From positions 186,001-250,000 of the forward strand of contig JALRMH010000004.1 of assembly GCA_026119935.1 (NCBI GenBank): 64,000 nucleotides of DNA. Reading direction: 5' to 3'. Source of the stretch: Endothia cerciana (taxonomy: Eukaryota > Ascomycota > Sordariomycetes > Diaporthales > Cryphonectriaceae). A program made the position numbers and the translations under genes. The notes under the pieces were generated by a model, which made no database searches, was not told the DNA's origin, and worked only from the letters and a program-made list of their open reading frames with translations. Shown in pieces: positions 23,501-35,308 of this stretch. Position 1 is the first letter of the stretch, and the number at the start of each line of letters is the position of its first letter.

Positions 23501-23583
23501 ACGTGGAGGGCGCGGGCAATAGAAGCGCGGCGCCCGTGTCTGTTGTCAGCCTTGTGGGCCACGGTGTCTGTGGTGTCTGCCAT
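20507..23583 (-). CDS. RGS-LOV blue-light photoreceptor
   Basis: Two exons (23583-22200, 22104-20507) give 993 residues. An Ser/Pro-rich N-terminus precedes an RGS-type region at about residues 280-400 (YSLEHRSELLFSVEHLRVIL, FTTFVNVYRPQSKPLL). The LOV domain begins near residue 440 (YCVTDPARADNPIVFASE) and carries GRNCRLLQG with the flavin-adduct Cys at residue 479. It continues through NYRRDGLAFMNLL and ends YFLGAQIDVSGL with the conserved Gln. A second PAS-like segment may follow (ENYLVVRPYPSLRILFAS, then WIHCTPLLGANGGVGVWVVL). The intron splits the LOV domain at ASE-EFHRTT. Fungal RGS-LOV proteins of this order are known to bind membranes in blue light. The LOV core has Leu where most members have Phe. 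The C-terminus has a Glu-Pro repeat. The start is the first ATG; the frame is open further upstream. Confidence 0.88.
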
Positions 23584-26500
23584 GTCCTTATGTCCTTGAG
23601 CCGCGGGGCCACGTGGGTAGACGGCGATGTTACCAGTCTGGTAGAAGTTTGCGAGGGGCAAGGGGGCAGATATGGGTGTGCCAGCAGGTGCCACGAAGTT
23701 TGAAACGTCTTCTGCAAGATACTTAATAGCCGGCCTGTCAGCTAGAAAAGCAAGTCAGGTGTCCTTCCCGCACCAGCGTCGCTCTTGCAAGCTAATATCA
23801 ATATAATCAGAGACAACAGTTGTCAATCGCGGCAAGGGCATATTTCGACGCCAAAGGCAACAGCGGCTGCGCTGTTGATGACAGCGGACACACAGCCGAC
23901 AGGTATGTCGGCCAAATGACAGAGCGGCGGTTCGAATGATCCTTCGAGCGCCAGCTCAAGCCCAAAAGTACCGAGCGCCTGTTGTGCAAGTCGACGCCTC
24001 GGAAGATTCCCAAACCATAATAGAGCAGGTATCCGTCGATCGCAAGTCAAGAGGTGGCATTTTACCTCCTCGAGAAACAGACCTTGGCCCCACAACCGTC
24101 GACTCGCCAACAGACTAGACCGGAGTAGTTCTTGCTAGACGAGGATACGCTCCCAACCGTGCCGCCAATTCGCTGAAACGTGGTGGATTATACTTCCGGG
24201 GAAGCCCGGATGAAGCTCGAGCGACGAGGACAGTTCCCCCCCCCGGACCCGTGCCGTCGATGATCGCACCGCTAATATTTAGTAGTCTCGAGGGAGTCTC
24301 CCCATCATTTCATTCGTAGCGGTATCAGTAGACGTTACTTTCCTTTGGATGACTGTTGCACGCCCGGAAATAGCGCGAGGACGTTTACTTCTAGAATCTG
24401 TCCTCAAGCATGGGACACATAGAAAAAGAAAGATAAGGAAAGGAAAGGCCAAGTGACGTTGGGACAGAGAGATTGGGGGCAAGCCTTCGGCTTCGGCCTT
24501 CGAAATACAGAAGGGGGCGGGTGACAGAATAGGACGAGCGGCTGCAATATCAAATGACGACAGGGCAGGCCTATTCTCAGGAGGATGCGAACTCCTTTGA
24601 TCGCATTGAGATAAAATTGACAATTCCTGCGTTTTCTTGGCCGGCTAGGGTGAGCACCAGATGAATGTCCGTATCTGGTTGCAGCAGCTGGATATCCTCA
24701 AAGCGCAAGTGTGACGTGCGGGACCATGCTGTGGTGTTTTCAAACGTCATGCCGTAGTGCCTCCCAGGGATTCCCATCCCCATGAACGGGCCTGACAGGG
24801 TCGAGGAACAAGATCACGTCGGTCGTACTCATCATTCTTCTGCTGACAACAGCTGCTTTGAGTTGGAAATGCCTGATGCTTGGCCCGCAGGTAGATCCGG
24901 GCCAGAAACGTTGTTGAGCCCCTCGAAATAGTAGATCGATCGCGGACAGCTGATGTAAGAAGACGTAGCCATCTCGTCAGAGTCTTGTGCCTGGCAGGTC
25001 GAGGCCCGAGGCCATGGGTACTGGGATCCACCATCATGCGAAGCCACTCGGGTAATTGCAGCGCTCTGAGTACAGCAGTTGCAGTACGACGCGAACCGGT
25101 CGCGCAGAGTGTCGAAGCCGACAGCGTGGTGGCAGGAGTGGCGTCGCAGGTGCATCCGTGGGGACGGGGGGCGACCTATGAGAAAGGAGCTGGAGCCACG
25201 GCTGGTGAGGCGGGCCAGGCCTTCCAGGGCCCCCCTGAATCCAAATCTCAGCCGTGTGTGTTGTTGACAGCAGACGGATGCAGCCAGTCGGACGCGTTGG
25301 CGATCTGGCATTGCCCAGCCGTCAGGGCCTGCATTAGCTCCACCTGCAATACCGTGTCTGGTCCAGGTTCGAAAACAAACACTGCCCCTCCCTCAACCAT
25401 CCTGGAGCCTGTGCCCGGGCCTGGCCTTGACGTCGCTTCTGTTCTCCACCTTTGTCTGCCCTCTGTTCATATGGGAGAAAAAGACACTCGACAGTCGGAC
25501 GCGACAAGACAACAACAAGAAGTAGGCCGGTGGTCTCGCCCTCCCTGGCGGATCACCAGGCGTATCTGAGTTCGCTCATGCGCAACAAGGTCGTGGTGGA
25601 CGAGATAAGGGGTTGGACTCCCGTCAGGAAGCGCCCTTGTGGCGTTGTCGTCGGTCTGTTGGCCGAGGGCGATCTTGGAGAGTTTCGAAAGATCGGTGCA
25701 GTGGAGTCAAACGGGACGAACAGCAAAACACAACGAGACAAGGCACTGGTAGGCATGAAAAGACGTGAACAAGGGAGGATGATCCATCGCAAGAGCGCCC
25801 ATCCACATGGCCACCTGTGCTGCCGCGAGTCGTCCCAGCCACCGCTCGTGATCCATGGCCCGCGATAGCCCTACCTCCAGGAGGCGGCACCACACACACC
25901 GAAACAGTAGGGGCAGCTGCTGCAACGGTCAGGTGAGGACAGGACAAGACAGAATAGGACGCCTGCCGAAAAGGCGCTGAGGTTGTGGATGATGGATGAT
26001 CATGTGTGCTGCCCGGCCTCGGGTGCGAAGGACTGACTGTCCTGTTGCTGGCAGTGTCGGATTGTAAGATGGAGGATATGGGCTGTCTGCTGGTTGCTGT
26101 CATGGGGGCTACATCATAGTTAGTAACCCTGCACATCCACAAAGTCTTTGTTGGTGAAATAAGCCATCGTGGCTCTGGATGAAGAGGCTAAACTGCTCGA
26201 AGAGTCCTCCTTTCCTGGAATCTGCTTAAGACAAGGTGAGCCGTGCTAGTCTGTGTCTGGTATGGCTTGCAGAGCCTAAGCCTTCTGGTTGGTCTGTAGA
26301 GGGTGTCCCCCCCCCCCCCCCCACTGCTGCTGCTCCTGGCCCTCTCTGAAAACAACCCCCCCCCTAAGTCCTAGTCTCCCCCTCCCCTCCGTTACTGGCG
26401 TAACTTGCTGCACCCACCTGCACCGTCACCAAGTTGCCAGCCCAACCCTGCCCTGCCCTGCCGCTGCTCATTCCAACCATCCCGACCTCGTATCTGCTGC

Positions 26501-27035
26501 CTCTCATTCACACTCCCCCCCCCCCCCCCAAAGTGAACGACGGCCGCACGCCGACGACGGTGACGAGACTGGACGACGTAGTGCCACCACACCCGCGACG
26601 TTTCGGCGACCGGCTGACAATAGCACTTTCGCGTTGCTCATTGTGCTCCATTGCGGCTCGCTTCGACATTGTTATCCCTATTATACCGATACAGGGCCCC
26701 TGCACCGTGGCCGACCACAATAGCATGCGCTAGAATCACGACGGCCTTGCTGTTTCTCGCCGACGGCTACATAAGTAATCGCAGGGCATTGTGCCCGAGG
26801 CAGCCCTCATTCAACTTCCTGCTCCCGATCAAGATCCGCTCGAGCGCTTCCAGACCTCACTACAAGCGACCGACCGCCGAACGAACAAGAGCGCGACCTG
26901 CGATCCCCACCGACCATTCCCGGCAGGGTCTTTCCAAGATCGGGCCCGCGCCACCCCAGCGAGGCTGCTCGACCTGGCCAGCACACGATCTGGTTCATAG
27001 CCCTCCGTGGCTCACTCATCCCCGCAGCGCCGACG
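23584..27035. other. 3.4-kb intergenic, no supported gene
   Basis: Divergent upstream region of the RGS-LOV and cdh1 genes. Minus-strand frames near 24577-25311 read for 60-160 codons but show no domain, no convincing splice links and ordinary composition. C homopolymers lie near 24235-24245, 26308-26323 and 26517-26529. Pyrimidine-rich sequence at 26290-26530 may be part of the cdh1 promoter or leader. Confidence 0.4.
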
Positions 27036-28987
27036 ATGACGCTCGATCCCGACGGCTTGGGACGAGACAAGAAGGGCTGCTCCGGTGCGAACAGTGGTGT
27101 GCATACTCCACGCAGGATAGCGACCCCTCCGCCTCCTTCTGGTCGCGCTCGCCTCGAGGTTAAGCACAACGTCGAACAGGGAGGCTCCAGGCATCCTACG
27201 TCGATGGCGCGGCAGGGCGACGTACCAAGAACAGGCCTGGATGTGGATGAGCTGGATGACCAGCTGCGGAGAGTCGTCAGTCGCACCCAACGGGAGGCAA
27301 CGCCGGGAGCCAGTCCGCATAGGAAGCGGCAGAGGATAAACGGCGACAGGTGGGGCAACGCTCGCGATCCTACCTCGTTTTTCTCCTTTTGCGCCAGGGT
27401 GGGAAAGCTAAACGTTCGGCAGGTTCATCCCCACCAGGAGTCAGGACCTCCAGGCTAGTTTCAGTCTCCATGAGCCAGGCACCCCCTCCAGCGCGGCAAG
27501 GACCAAGCGACCCTCGCACGGTGAGCTGAACTTTCAGCGAAGTGAGCCTAGTCTACTACCTGAGCCTATTACCATGGGAACCAGGCCTTGTGCATCGGGG
27601 ACTGACATGATTGATAGCTGAGCAAGCAAACCGGACATACAACACGCTGCTTCGTGCTGAGCTCTTTGAGGGCTCGATATCACAGGCGACACCACCAACA
27701 GCGTCTCCAGATCACGGCCTGCCAGGATCCTCGCGGTCTGGCCATGCTAACGACGGCACGAGAGCTCATACGCCCCCTGCTAACCCTGCCCCATCGCAGC
27801 CCCCGACCATGACCCCTTCTACGCCACACAAGAACCTCCTCTCTTACATGTCGCCCCGTCATCTCAGCGGCGTGGGGGGCCACATGACCCCCTCTAAGAC
27901 GCCACAGGGTCGCCATGGCCCGAATCTGGACACGAGAGCAGAGATCTACAGCTTGTCGCCCGTTAGGTTCGGGAGTCAGCAGATGTTGTTGAGCCCCAGG
28001 AGGCAGCCGAGGGCGGTGAGCAAGGTGCCGTACAAGGTGTTGGACGCTCCTGAGCTGGCAGATGATTTCTACCTTAACCTGGTCGACTGGGGCTCAGCTA
28101 ATGTCTTGGGAGTCGGGCTCGGCTCGAGCGTCTACATGTGGAATGCTCAGACGAGTAGGGTGAACAAGCTCTGCCAGCTCGAGGACGACACCGTCACGAG
28201 CGTTTCCTGGATACAAAAGGGGACGCACATCGCCATTGGCACCGGCAAGGGCCTCGTTCAGATATGGGATGCGGAGAGGACGCGACGTCTGAGGACTATG
28301 ACCGGACACACTGGTAGGGTCGGTTCTCTGGCATGGAACTCGCATATTCTCACCTCGGGGTCCCGTGACCGCCTGATTTACCACCGCGACGTCAGGAGAC
28401 CCGATCAATGGGTGCGGAAATTGGTCGGCCATAAGCAGGAAGTCTGCGGTCTAAAGTGGAATTCGGACGACGGCCAGCTTGCGTCTGGTGGCAACGACAA
28501 CAAGCTGATGGTCTGGGAGGGCCTCAACGAGACACCCCTCTGGAAATTCTCAGATCACACCGCGGCTGTGAAGGCAATCGCCTGGTCGCCCCACCAGCGG
28601 GGTCTCCTTGCATCAGGTGGTGGCACGGCCGACCGGAGGATAATATTCCACGACACGCTGAAGGGAACCGTCATTAACGAGGTCGACACCGGCAGCCAGG
28701 TCTGCAACATCGCCTGGTCCAAGAACTCAAACGAGATTGTCTCGACGCACGGCTACAGCCAGAACCAGATTGTCGTGTGGAAGTATCCATCCATGACCCA
28801 GGTAGTCAGCTTGACCGGCCACACATATCGAGTTCTCTATCTCGCCATGAGCCCCGATGGGCGCGTGGTTGTGACGGGAGCTGGCGACGAGACATTACGG
28901 TTCTGGAATGTGTTCGGCCGAAAACCAGGCTCGAGAGAGGATAGTGATGGGGGAGGGCGCCTGTCGGACTGGGGCATAATTCGCTGA
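27036..28987 (+). CDS. cdh1: APC/C activator Cdh1 (Fizzy-related)
   Basis: Three exons (27036-27349, 27423-27520, 27618-28987) give 593 residues. The first intron splits the C-box, giving GDRFIPTR at residues 103-110. A disordered linker rich in TP/SP sites (candidate CDK sites) follows. The signature IYSLSPVRFGSQQMLLSPRR leads to KVPYKVLDAPELADDFYLNL, diagnostic of Cdh1 rather than Cdc20. Seven WD40 blades span about residues 290-585 (for example WDAERTRRLRTMTGHTGRVG, WNSDDGQLASGGNDNKLMVW). The C-terminal dipeptide is Ile-Arg, the tail that docks on the APC/C. It recruits substrates such as mitotic cyclins to the APC/C in late mitosis and G1. The start at 27036 is the first ATG of the open exon. 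Confidence 0.93.
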
Positions 28988-30224
28988 GGTCCTGGCAGGC
29001 CGCCTTTGTCTCCTCCACGCATCCCACGCAGCCTCTGATGACCCTGAGATCATGAACATGAAATACTTGGCTCAGTGGTGTTTGTGCCAAACCTGCACAG
29101 GTCGGCCTTTTTCATACCTTCACCACGGCCGCCGACATCAACAATGAACAGCTCCCATTCTGACGGCACCTGGCCGGACGACCCGAATCCATTCACGCAT
29201 CCTGGCTGCCTGTCCTGGCTGGCTCGGTCTTGCTTAAGCCTGTGCATCTGCTAGGCGTTCGAAAGGCTTTCTCACACAACAGCATCTTGCTGTTCTAGCA
29301 AACCCCCCTCATCTTCCAGAAGTGATATCTCCACACTTTTGTCGCTGTATCACTAGCCCTCACTTCTTTCTTCTAATCCCCTTTCTATCGCCTTTGGTGG
29401 TGCCACATGCGTCGAATGGCAAACAGTCAGCAAGCACAGCAGCAAACAGCAACAAGTAATGCGTTATGGAATTTTGATATCTCATCAGCGGGCATTCAAG
29501 GGCAGCTCCGGTGTCACGGGGCAAGGAATGGAAGGGAGCACAAGGGTCGCTCTTGGTTGGCGTGGATACTTTGGACTCCGGCAAGGTTTGATTGACTTTT
29601 TGGCAGGCGCTCATCGGAGCCAGGATCGAAAGAGCATGGGAATGGCGTCATGGACATCGATAGGTCTGGTCATTGTCTTCCAAAGATTTCTCCGTCGAGA
29701 TGCCCTCACATCTGCTGTGCATTGCACTCTAGGGAACCAGGGGACATCGGCGTTGGTCCTCGCTTGGACAGGGCCAGAGAAGAGATACTTTGCTCTCAAG
29801 GAGCTGGACGAGAGGGACGACCGCGACCCTTTCATACCATAGAGCATGAGATATGATGATGAATTCAAGGATGTGACCTATCAGTCCTCATGGGACACCG
29901 CCTGGGTTTCCATACATCGACGGACAGTGAGCCTGATGCAAGGTATACCCACCCCCACAGAAGGCAAATGGACTTTACGATGCGCTCCCATCCCCCTCGA
30001 ACGCGCGTTCTTTAGCCCCTGCATCTATCTCCATTCGTCAGAGAATCTGTGTGACGCCAGAATCAGGTCGTAATCTGCCCGAGCGCCACCGTGTCAGCCC
30101 TGATGGTCTGCCTGTGGGATTCATCCCCAAGAATCCCCCTAGCACACTGCCAGCCAGACGTCTTCTGCCTCCTTCGCACTCTCACGACGCGGGAACTAAT
30201 CAAGCAGCCGCAGCCACCAGCACC
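28988..30224. other. Intergenic, no supported gene
   Basis: Downstream of cdh1. Open frames up to 127 codons without domain or splice continuity. Nothing recognisable. Confidence 0.45.
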
Positions 30225-30402
30225 ATGACGGTAACGACCACCTTCACGTCCGGCACCGTGGTGACCACCGAGACCATCTACCCGCTCACGACGACGTTCA
30301 CACCGCCGGCTTGCATGTTCAGGTATCCAGTGGGATACCACGAGCGCGTTCTGGGCCGTCAATGAGGTCGTGCGTCTTTCCCAGAACCCCCCCCCCCCCC
30401 CC

Positions 30403-30437
<35 letters not shown>

Positions 30438-30730
30438 CAGCTCACCTGGGTCATGAAATGCTGACGATGCCGCCCTCCCCTCTCTCCGCGGCTACTGGAC
30501 CCCTCGACCTGCCTCCCCACGGGGCTTCGGCACCGTTCTCAGCTCGTACTTCTCGCCGGGCCTCGACGGGGTCAACGCGTGGGCCGTGAGGCTGGTGTAC
30601 CAGGCGAGCGACCTGTCCACCACGACGACGGGCGGTACGGCCGCGGGTACGGGCGGCAGTAGTGGAGCCGGCGGCGCGGCGTCGTCCTCCTCGCCAACAT
30701 CATCTTCCCTCTGGAGGCTAGATTTAGAAT
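30225..30730 (+). pseudogene. Possible remnant of a Ser/Thr-rich surface protein gene
   Basis: From the ATG at 30225 the peptide MTVTTTFTSGTVVTTETIYP and then TTTFTPPAC resembles the start of small fungal proteins with a TTTFTPP motif. A +1 frame then reads DTTSAFWAVNEVVRLSQ. After a C run and a CA microsatellite, a third frame reads LPSLRGYWTPRPASP and VLSSYFSPGLDGVNAW, followed by a Ser/Thr/Gly stalk. The pieces make sense as one protein but cannot be joined with ordinary introns, and a TGA precedes the third piece. Either a decayed gene interrupted by repeat expansion or chance; family recognition is weak. Confidence 0.35.
30394..30434. repeat. C-run plus (CA)n microsatellite
   Basis: C homopolymer of about 16 followed by AAAA and roughly fourteen CA units, inside the putative gene remnant. 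Confidence 0.9.
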
Positions 30731-30931
30731 CGTTAGTCTCCATTATAGGACTACAAGACTTTACGGGACAGTCTTCCCTGGGAACATATCATGGTTCCCT
30801 CAAGGAGACCTCTACGACAGTTCAGGTGCTACATCTGCCGTCCCGTTTCATCCATTCGCGTCTAGAATTTATACTTTTCCATCAAGTAGACAGTTGTTAA
30901 CTCTCTAAGTGTCGATGAGTCCAACCGATGA

Positions 30932-32348
30932 TCATGCATTGTGACCTTCGAATTCTGAAGCCCCGCACCGTCCATGGCCTTGGGATGCCACTCCGCGACT
31001 CTCTGTCCAAGCAATACCACGCTCGACCCTGGTTCCCTCCATAGGGATATCTTCATCGAGGCCGCCATCCACAATCCGCGTCTCGCTTTCTCCACCTTGA
31101 CCTTGAAGTCGCTCGAAGGGGTCACGGCTGCGGACTGTTATCCTTCCGATCGTCTTGAGTCCGTTACTCCAACCCTGCCCACTTCTGCCTGCCTTCCTGC
31201 TCCCTAGGGGATCACCATATCGCAGACGCCTGTAGACAGGTCCTAATGTCACAGAGGAAGCGCCGATGATTGCAATATTCACCTCGGCAAGGCTGGAACA
31301 GGTCATTAGGTCGTACCGCTCTGGTTTTATTAGCACTTGATCATGTCCTTGCAGCCCTTTTTTTTTTTTTTTTTTTTTTTGTTTCAAAGGAGAAAGAAAG
31401 AAAACATACTGGTCATGTTATTAGTCTGGTCGGCCGCGTTTGCCAGAATGATTAGTGATGCAAGCCGTATTGCGCTCGCAATCACAGCCCTGCGTGAAGT
31501 CAACGTGGGTCCCAAGCAGATCTGCACATCATCAGAGGGAGTACGCACGTGCTGCCAATAAGGAAAATGCCCATGATAGCGAGCTTCCTGGACGTTGACA
31601 TCTGCAGACGGGCGACCTCGCGTATCGGAAGGCATAGCGTCAAAACATCGATGATGGTGTTTGCAAAGGTGTTCCCCTCGTAATAGGTCATGGCGTCCAC
31701 GGAGCATTCACCGTCGCCCGTTCCGGCCCAGAAGAAAGAGATCGGTTTGCATTCGACGAGGTTCGTGATCTATATCAGTTGGTGTGGTCAGATCACCCCA
31801 ACACTACTAGAGCCAAGGGCAAGGGGAGACGCGTTACCGTGATGCCAACGAACCACCCAACGCAACAGAAGCTGAGCGCGTGGACCCCGTTGCGAACAGC
31901 TCGCGTGGGGAAAACCCGCCAGTAGAATGCGAGGAGGCTCAATTTGATCGCCGGGGCCGAGAATCCATAGATGAACTGACTTAACCATATCAACTGTCAC
32001 GAATAATAACACGGTTCCTCGTCAGCCATATCCAAGCTGCGGTAATAAGAACTGGTGTGGACGCACCTTGAGCCCGTAGCTTACAGCGGTAGGGCTTTGC
32101 GCGAGCACGATCGTTTCGGCAGTGCCTGCGCCGCCGTATAGGATATATAAAAAGAAAATGACGAGCTCGCCGGAGTATACTACCAGGCTTGCGATGGCTA
32201 AGTAGTCATCAAGAGCCAACGCAAGTCGCGCAAGACGCCGCGCCCAGATACGCAAGATAATAGCAACCGTTGCTAGGGTGGTGAAGGTGACAGTGACAAC
32301 CATCATGCCCACTCCATCACCGGACGGCTTGATCATCGGCAGACCCAT
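30932..32348 (-). CDS. PTH11-like integral membrane receptor (rhodopsin-domain)
   Basis: Five exons (32348-32067, 31993-31838, 31769-31549, 31489-31410, 31320-30932) give 375 residues with every junction in phase. The layout is that of the fungal rhodopsin-domain/PTH11 class: MVVTVTFTTLATVAIILRIW with a DDYLAI motif after helix 2, then WLSQFIYGFSAPAIKLSLLA and FYWRVFP, ITNLVECKPISFFW, then NTFANTIIDVLTLCLPI and KLAIMGIFLIGSTAVIASAI. It ends with EVNIAIIGASSVTLGPVYRR and a hydrophilic tail. Seven membrane segments are expected. Relatives sense surface or chemical cues at the plasma membrane; no ligand can be named. There is no N-terminal CFEM domain. It is the only membrane gene of the 30-40 kb cluster that looks intact. 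Confidence 0.82.
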
Positions 32349-33487
32349 TGTGACAAGGTCTGGCGCAAGGCAGGGGAAGGTGCTCAAGGACTCGAGAATG
32401 CTGAGCAGCCGGAGCACCCGGTCAAGTGATTCTTAAACCGATGGGGCTGGCCCATGGTAGTGGGAACAGCTCTTCTCAAAGAGGAACGGATTCGCACACA
32501 TGCAGTTAGGGGTTAATCATCTTGCGGAGTTATTTCCCTGGTAATGGTGGACGTAATGCAACCTCGCCCGCATGTCAGACTTCTCGCATCCAAGTTCGGG
32601 CCCTGAACATTCGTTCGTGGATGGTCGTCTTACTCCCTCGAGGATCCATTCGTCATGACTTCGGCCATCTACCGGTGTTCTGCAGCTTACTCCGCATTTT
32701 TTGACAGCAGTTTCCCTTCGCCTTGGGGGCCGAAAGTGGGATGACTGTAGTAGGATTCATTGATCAAACGTTGAAGGGCCACAGCCTTATATATACCCTG
32801 CTTATGATGCCGAGGATCCGAAGGAAAACGAAATACAAAGTCAAATATCTGGACTCCCCACTTGCGCACTGGACACCCGAGAAGCATCCACAATGACCTG
32901 GTGATCTCAAGTGCGTATAATCACCGTATCATATACCAAGGCTGAGTGTATCCGCATGGACTAAACTGTATCTTGAGACTCGGTGACGCTCTGCAGACGG
33001 CTTGTCAAGGCAGTGGGGATATCAAGCGTGCAAGTGGTGAGCTAAACGTCCGGAGTGCTTTGGCAGAAGCATTGGACAACTAAATTCGGGAAGGGGTTTG
33101 AGCTCCCATATCTAAGGAACAAGCAGAGTGAGGAAAGCTTCTGCCACCACCTCAATCACACGAACATCGCTAATGTCGGGGCTGGGAAATGTGTAACAGC
33201 CAACAAGGACAAAGCATACGATAATCCTTCTTGGGTTGTGAAGGCGTGGTCTTCCGCCTGCCTTCTGCAGACTGTCAGATTTCTGTGCGTTTCTTCACCT
33301 AGAAAGAGGTTCAGAACCCCCAAGTACAGGAGATAGCCAGTTTGCGAGGCCTACATTGGGGGTTCAGCGGGCGGCCTTGATCGCGATCTCCAGGGAATGT
33401 TACACATGTCAGTCGGTACTCAAGTGTGAGCTTATATCTTTAGGACATTGCTTTCCTAGATGACTCCGGTGATAGTGAGTCAACACC
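32349..33487. other. Intergenic, no supported gene
   Basis: Between the receptor (upstream side) and the hydrolase pseudogene; somewhat AT-richer than the genes on either side. Nothing recognisable. Confidence 0.45.
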
Positions 33488-34624
33488 ATGGCTCAGGAGG
33501 AACTTCGACCTAGAAACAACACGCTCGCCATGGCGATAACTGGGTCAGCTGTCCAGAAGGCTTCTGATGCTTTGCCCTTCTGCCATATTTAGTCGTCGCC
33601 GGCCCTCGTCTCTCAGCCTCACCCGAATTGGACTTTCAAGCGGACCCTCGTTGCGCAAATCCTTCGGGACTACGTGCACATGTTCGGTCTGGCTGGCGTC
33701 AACGAGACCCTCACGCTAGATCCTAGTAAATAAGGGGAAAGATTTCAGGTCATTGACCCGACACAAATCTCCCAGTCGTTCTACCAGGGCTCTGCAGTGC
33801 CCTCGGCCGTTGCCCCAGCAAAGGTCGGGGGAATTTGGTACCCCAACAAGCCCAAGGACCCCAAAGGCCCGATTATCCTCTGGAGCCATGGCGGTGCCTT
33901 CGTCATGGGCAACTCTCGGGAGTTTTTCTCTGGTTTCTTGGCGAAGATACTTCTTGAGCATGCAAGGGCTGAGGAGGTCTTCTGTCTTGAGTATCGTCTC
34001 TCCGATACGGCCAGAACCCATTCCCGGCTGCGCTGCAGATATAATCACGTCATACGCGTATCTCACGGAGACGCTGAGGATACCGCCAACTTCCATCACA
34101 GTTGGCGGCGATAGTGCCGGAGGGAACCTGACTATACCCTTCCTGCGTTACCTTGAACAGAACAACATTGGGATAAAGCAGCCCGGCTCCGTGGCTCTTA
34201 ATTCTCCGTGGGTCAGCCCTCTGGAGTCACTGAATCCCGCATGCACGTGCCAGAAGCAGAAGAATTATTCGACCGATTACCTTGCGGTTTCTCCCCTGCA
34301 ATTTGGTGCCAGGACGTATCCTCCATCTGGCGACGTTGACGACTCAGTCGCTCCGTACATCACGGCCCTCGGCCATCCTTTTGCGACGAGCGTACCTGTC
34401 TTCGCCCCCTTCAGCGAGTGTGAGATTTTAGACCCGGCACTACAGCTTAGGTAGAGGAAATGCGAAACGTTCCGGGAAACGAGATCGAACTCATCCACGA
34501 GAAGGACGCACTACATGACACCATCGCCGTGGGCAATTTGTTTGGTTGGGAAGAGAGTGCACAGGGTGTCGCCTCCAGTATTGGAGACTTCATCCGCGCC
34601 CACAGCAAGAGCACACCTACATGA
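33488..34624 (+). pseudogene. Alpha/beta hydrolase (HSL-type) pseudogene
   Basis: Starts at the ATG at 33488 (MAQEELRPRNN). In one frame it reads through TAG at 33590 and TAA at 33731, with family-like sequence on both sides (PNWTFKRTLVAQILRDYV; GERFQVIDPTQISQ). The oxyanion-hole motif SHGGAF follows at about 33886-33903. Near 34020 the frame shifts, and the nucleophile motif GGDSAGGN lies in the new frame at about 34105. After a stop at 34454 a further frame gives EIELIHEKDALHDT with the expected catalytic-His region, ending at TGA 34622-34624. Two nonsense codons plus frame changes make it non-functional, though length and motif order are intact. The intact ancestor would be a lipase/esterase-like enzyme with unknown substrate. 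Confidence 0.8.
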
Positions 34625-35308
34625 GAGGTGAAGGGGGGAAGTTATTGTGTCGCTGGTTCGAATTTCAACGATAGCCGTCTTCGGGTGCTGCGCCATAGAA
34701 CCAGGACGAACGGGAACCGGGAGATGATACGACTTTGGTGGAGGCTAGACGGATTGCCGAATCGGGTATAATCAAAGGTCGGTTCTCGAACAGGTACGAT
34801 ATCCCAGGTGCGAGGGTTAGGCAGCTTGAAAGGTAGAAGTCACACGTCTGATAATTATCTCGTATTAATACCGGGTTTCCGCCTCCTTGACTTGCCATGC
34901 CATTGTCTCCTTCACCCATCTAATTCCGGCTCACTGTCGCATACCAGTACCCAGGCACAGCTCAGCGCTATCGATGTACCGCACTCCTCAACCAGCACCT
35001 CTGGAAGAGCCTAGAGAAGGGAAGTATATGAGGGTTCTCCCTTTATAGGACACTATTTACCGTAGCACGCTTTCTGAGGATCTTCAGGGCCGCTCACGAA
35101 AAGAAAACTACGGTCCGCGGACCGGATATCCATGAATATCGCTTAAGATAACCGCAAGGACGGAAACAAGAGGCTAGTCCGATGGCTATGGAGCCTCAAG
35201 TAGCAATAACTAGACTGTAATTATCTTGGCAGACGCCCCTATGAAATCTAATCCCACTATGCTAAGCTTGATGTATTGAGTTCCGGAAATCCTTGAGATG
35301 CGTACTAC
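34625..35308. other. Convergent intergenic
   Basis: Between the 3' ends of the hydrolase pseudogene and the MFS gene. No gene or repeat recognised. Confidence 0.5.

Noticed and set aside
23925..23945. tRNA B-box-like GGTTCGAAT
   Set aside because: No matching A-box or cloverleaf upstream; a similar one at 34655 fails the same test.
24577..25311. Possible two-exon minus-strand gene
   Set aside because: No recognisable domain and no splice pair that improves the frame; left as intergenic.
27036..28987. Cdc20 rather than Cdh1
   Set aside because: The IYSLSPVRF/KVPYKVLDAPEL block and overall spacing match the Fizzy-related group.
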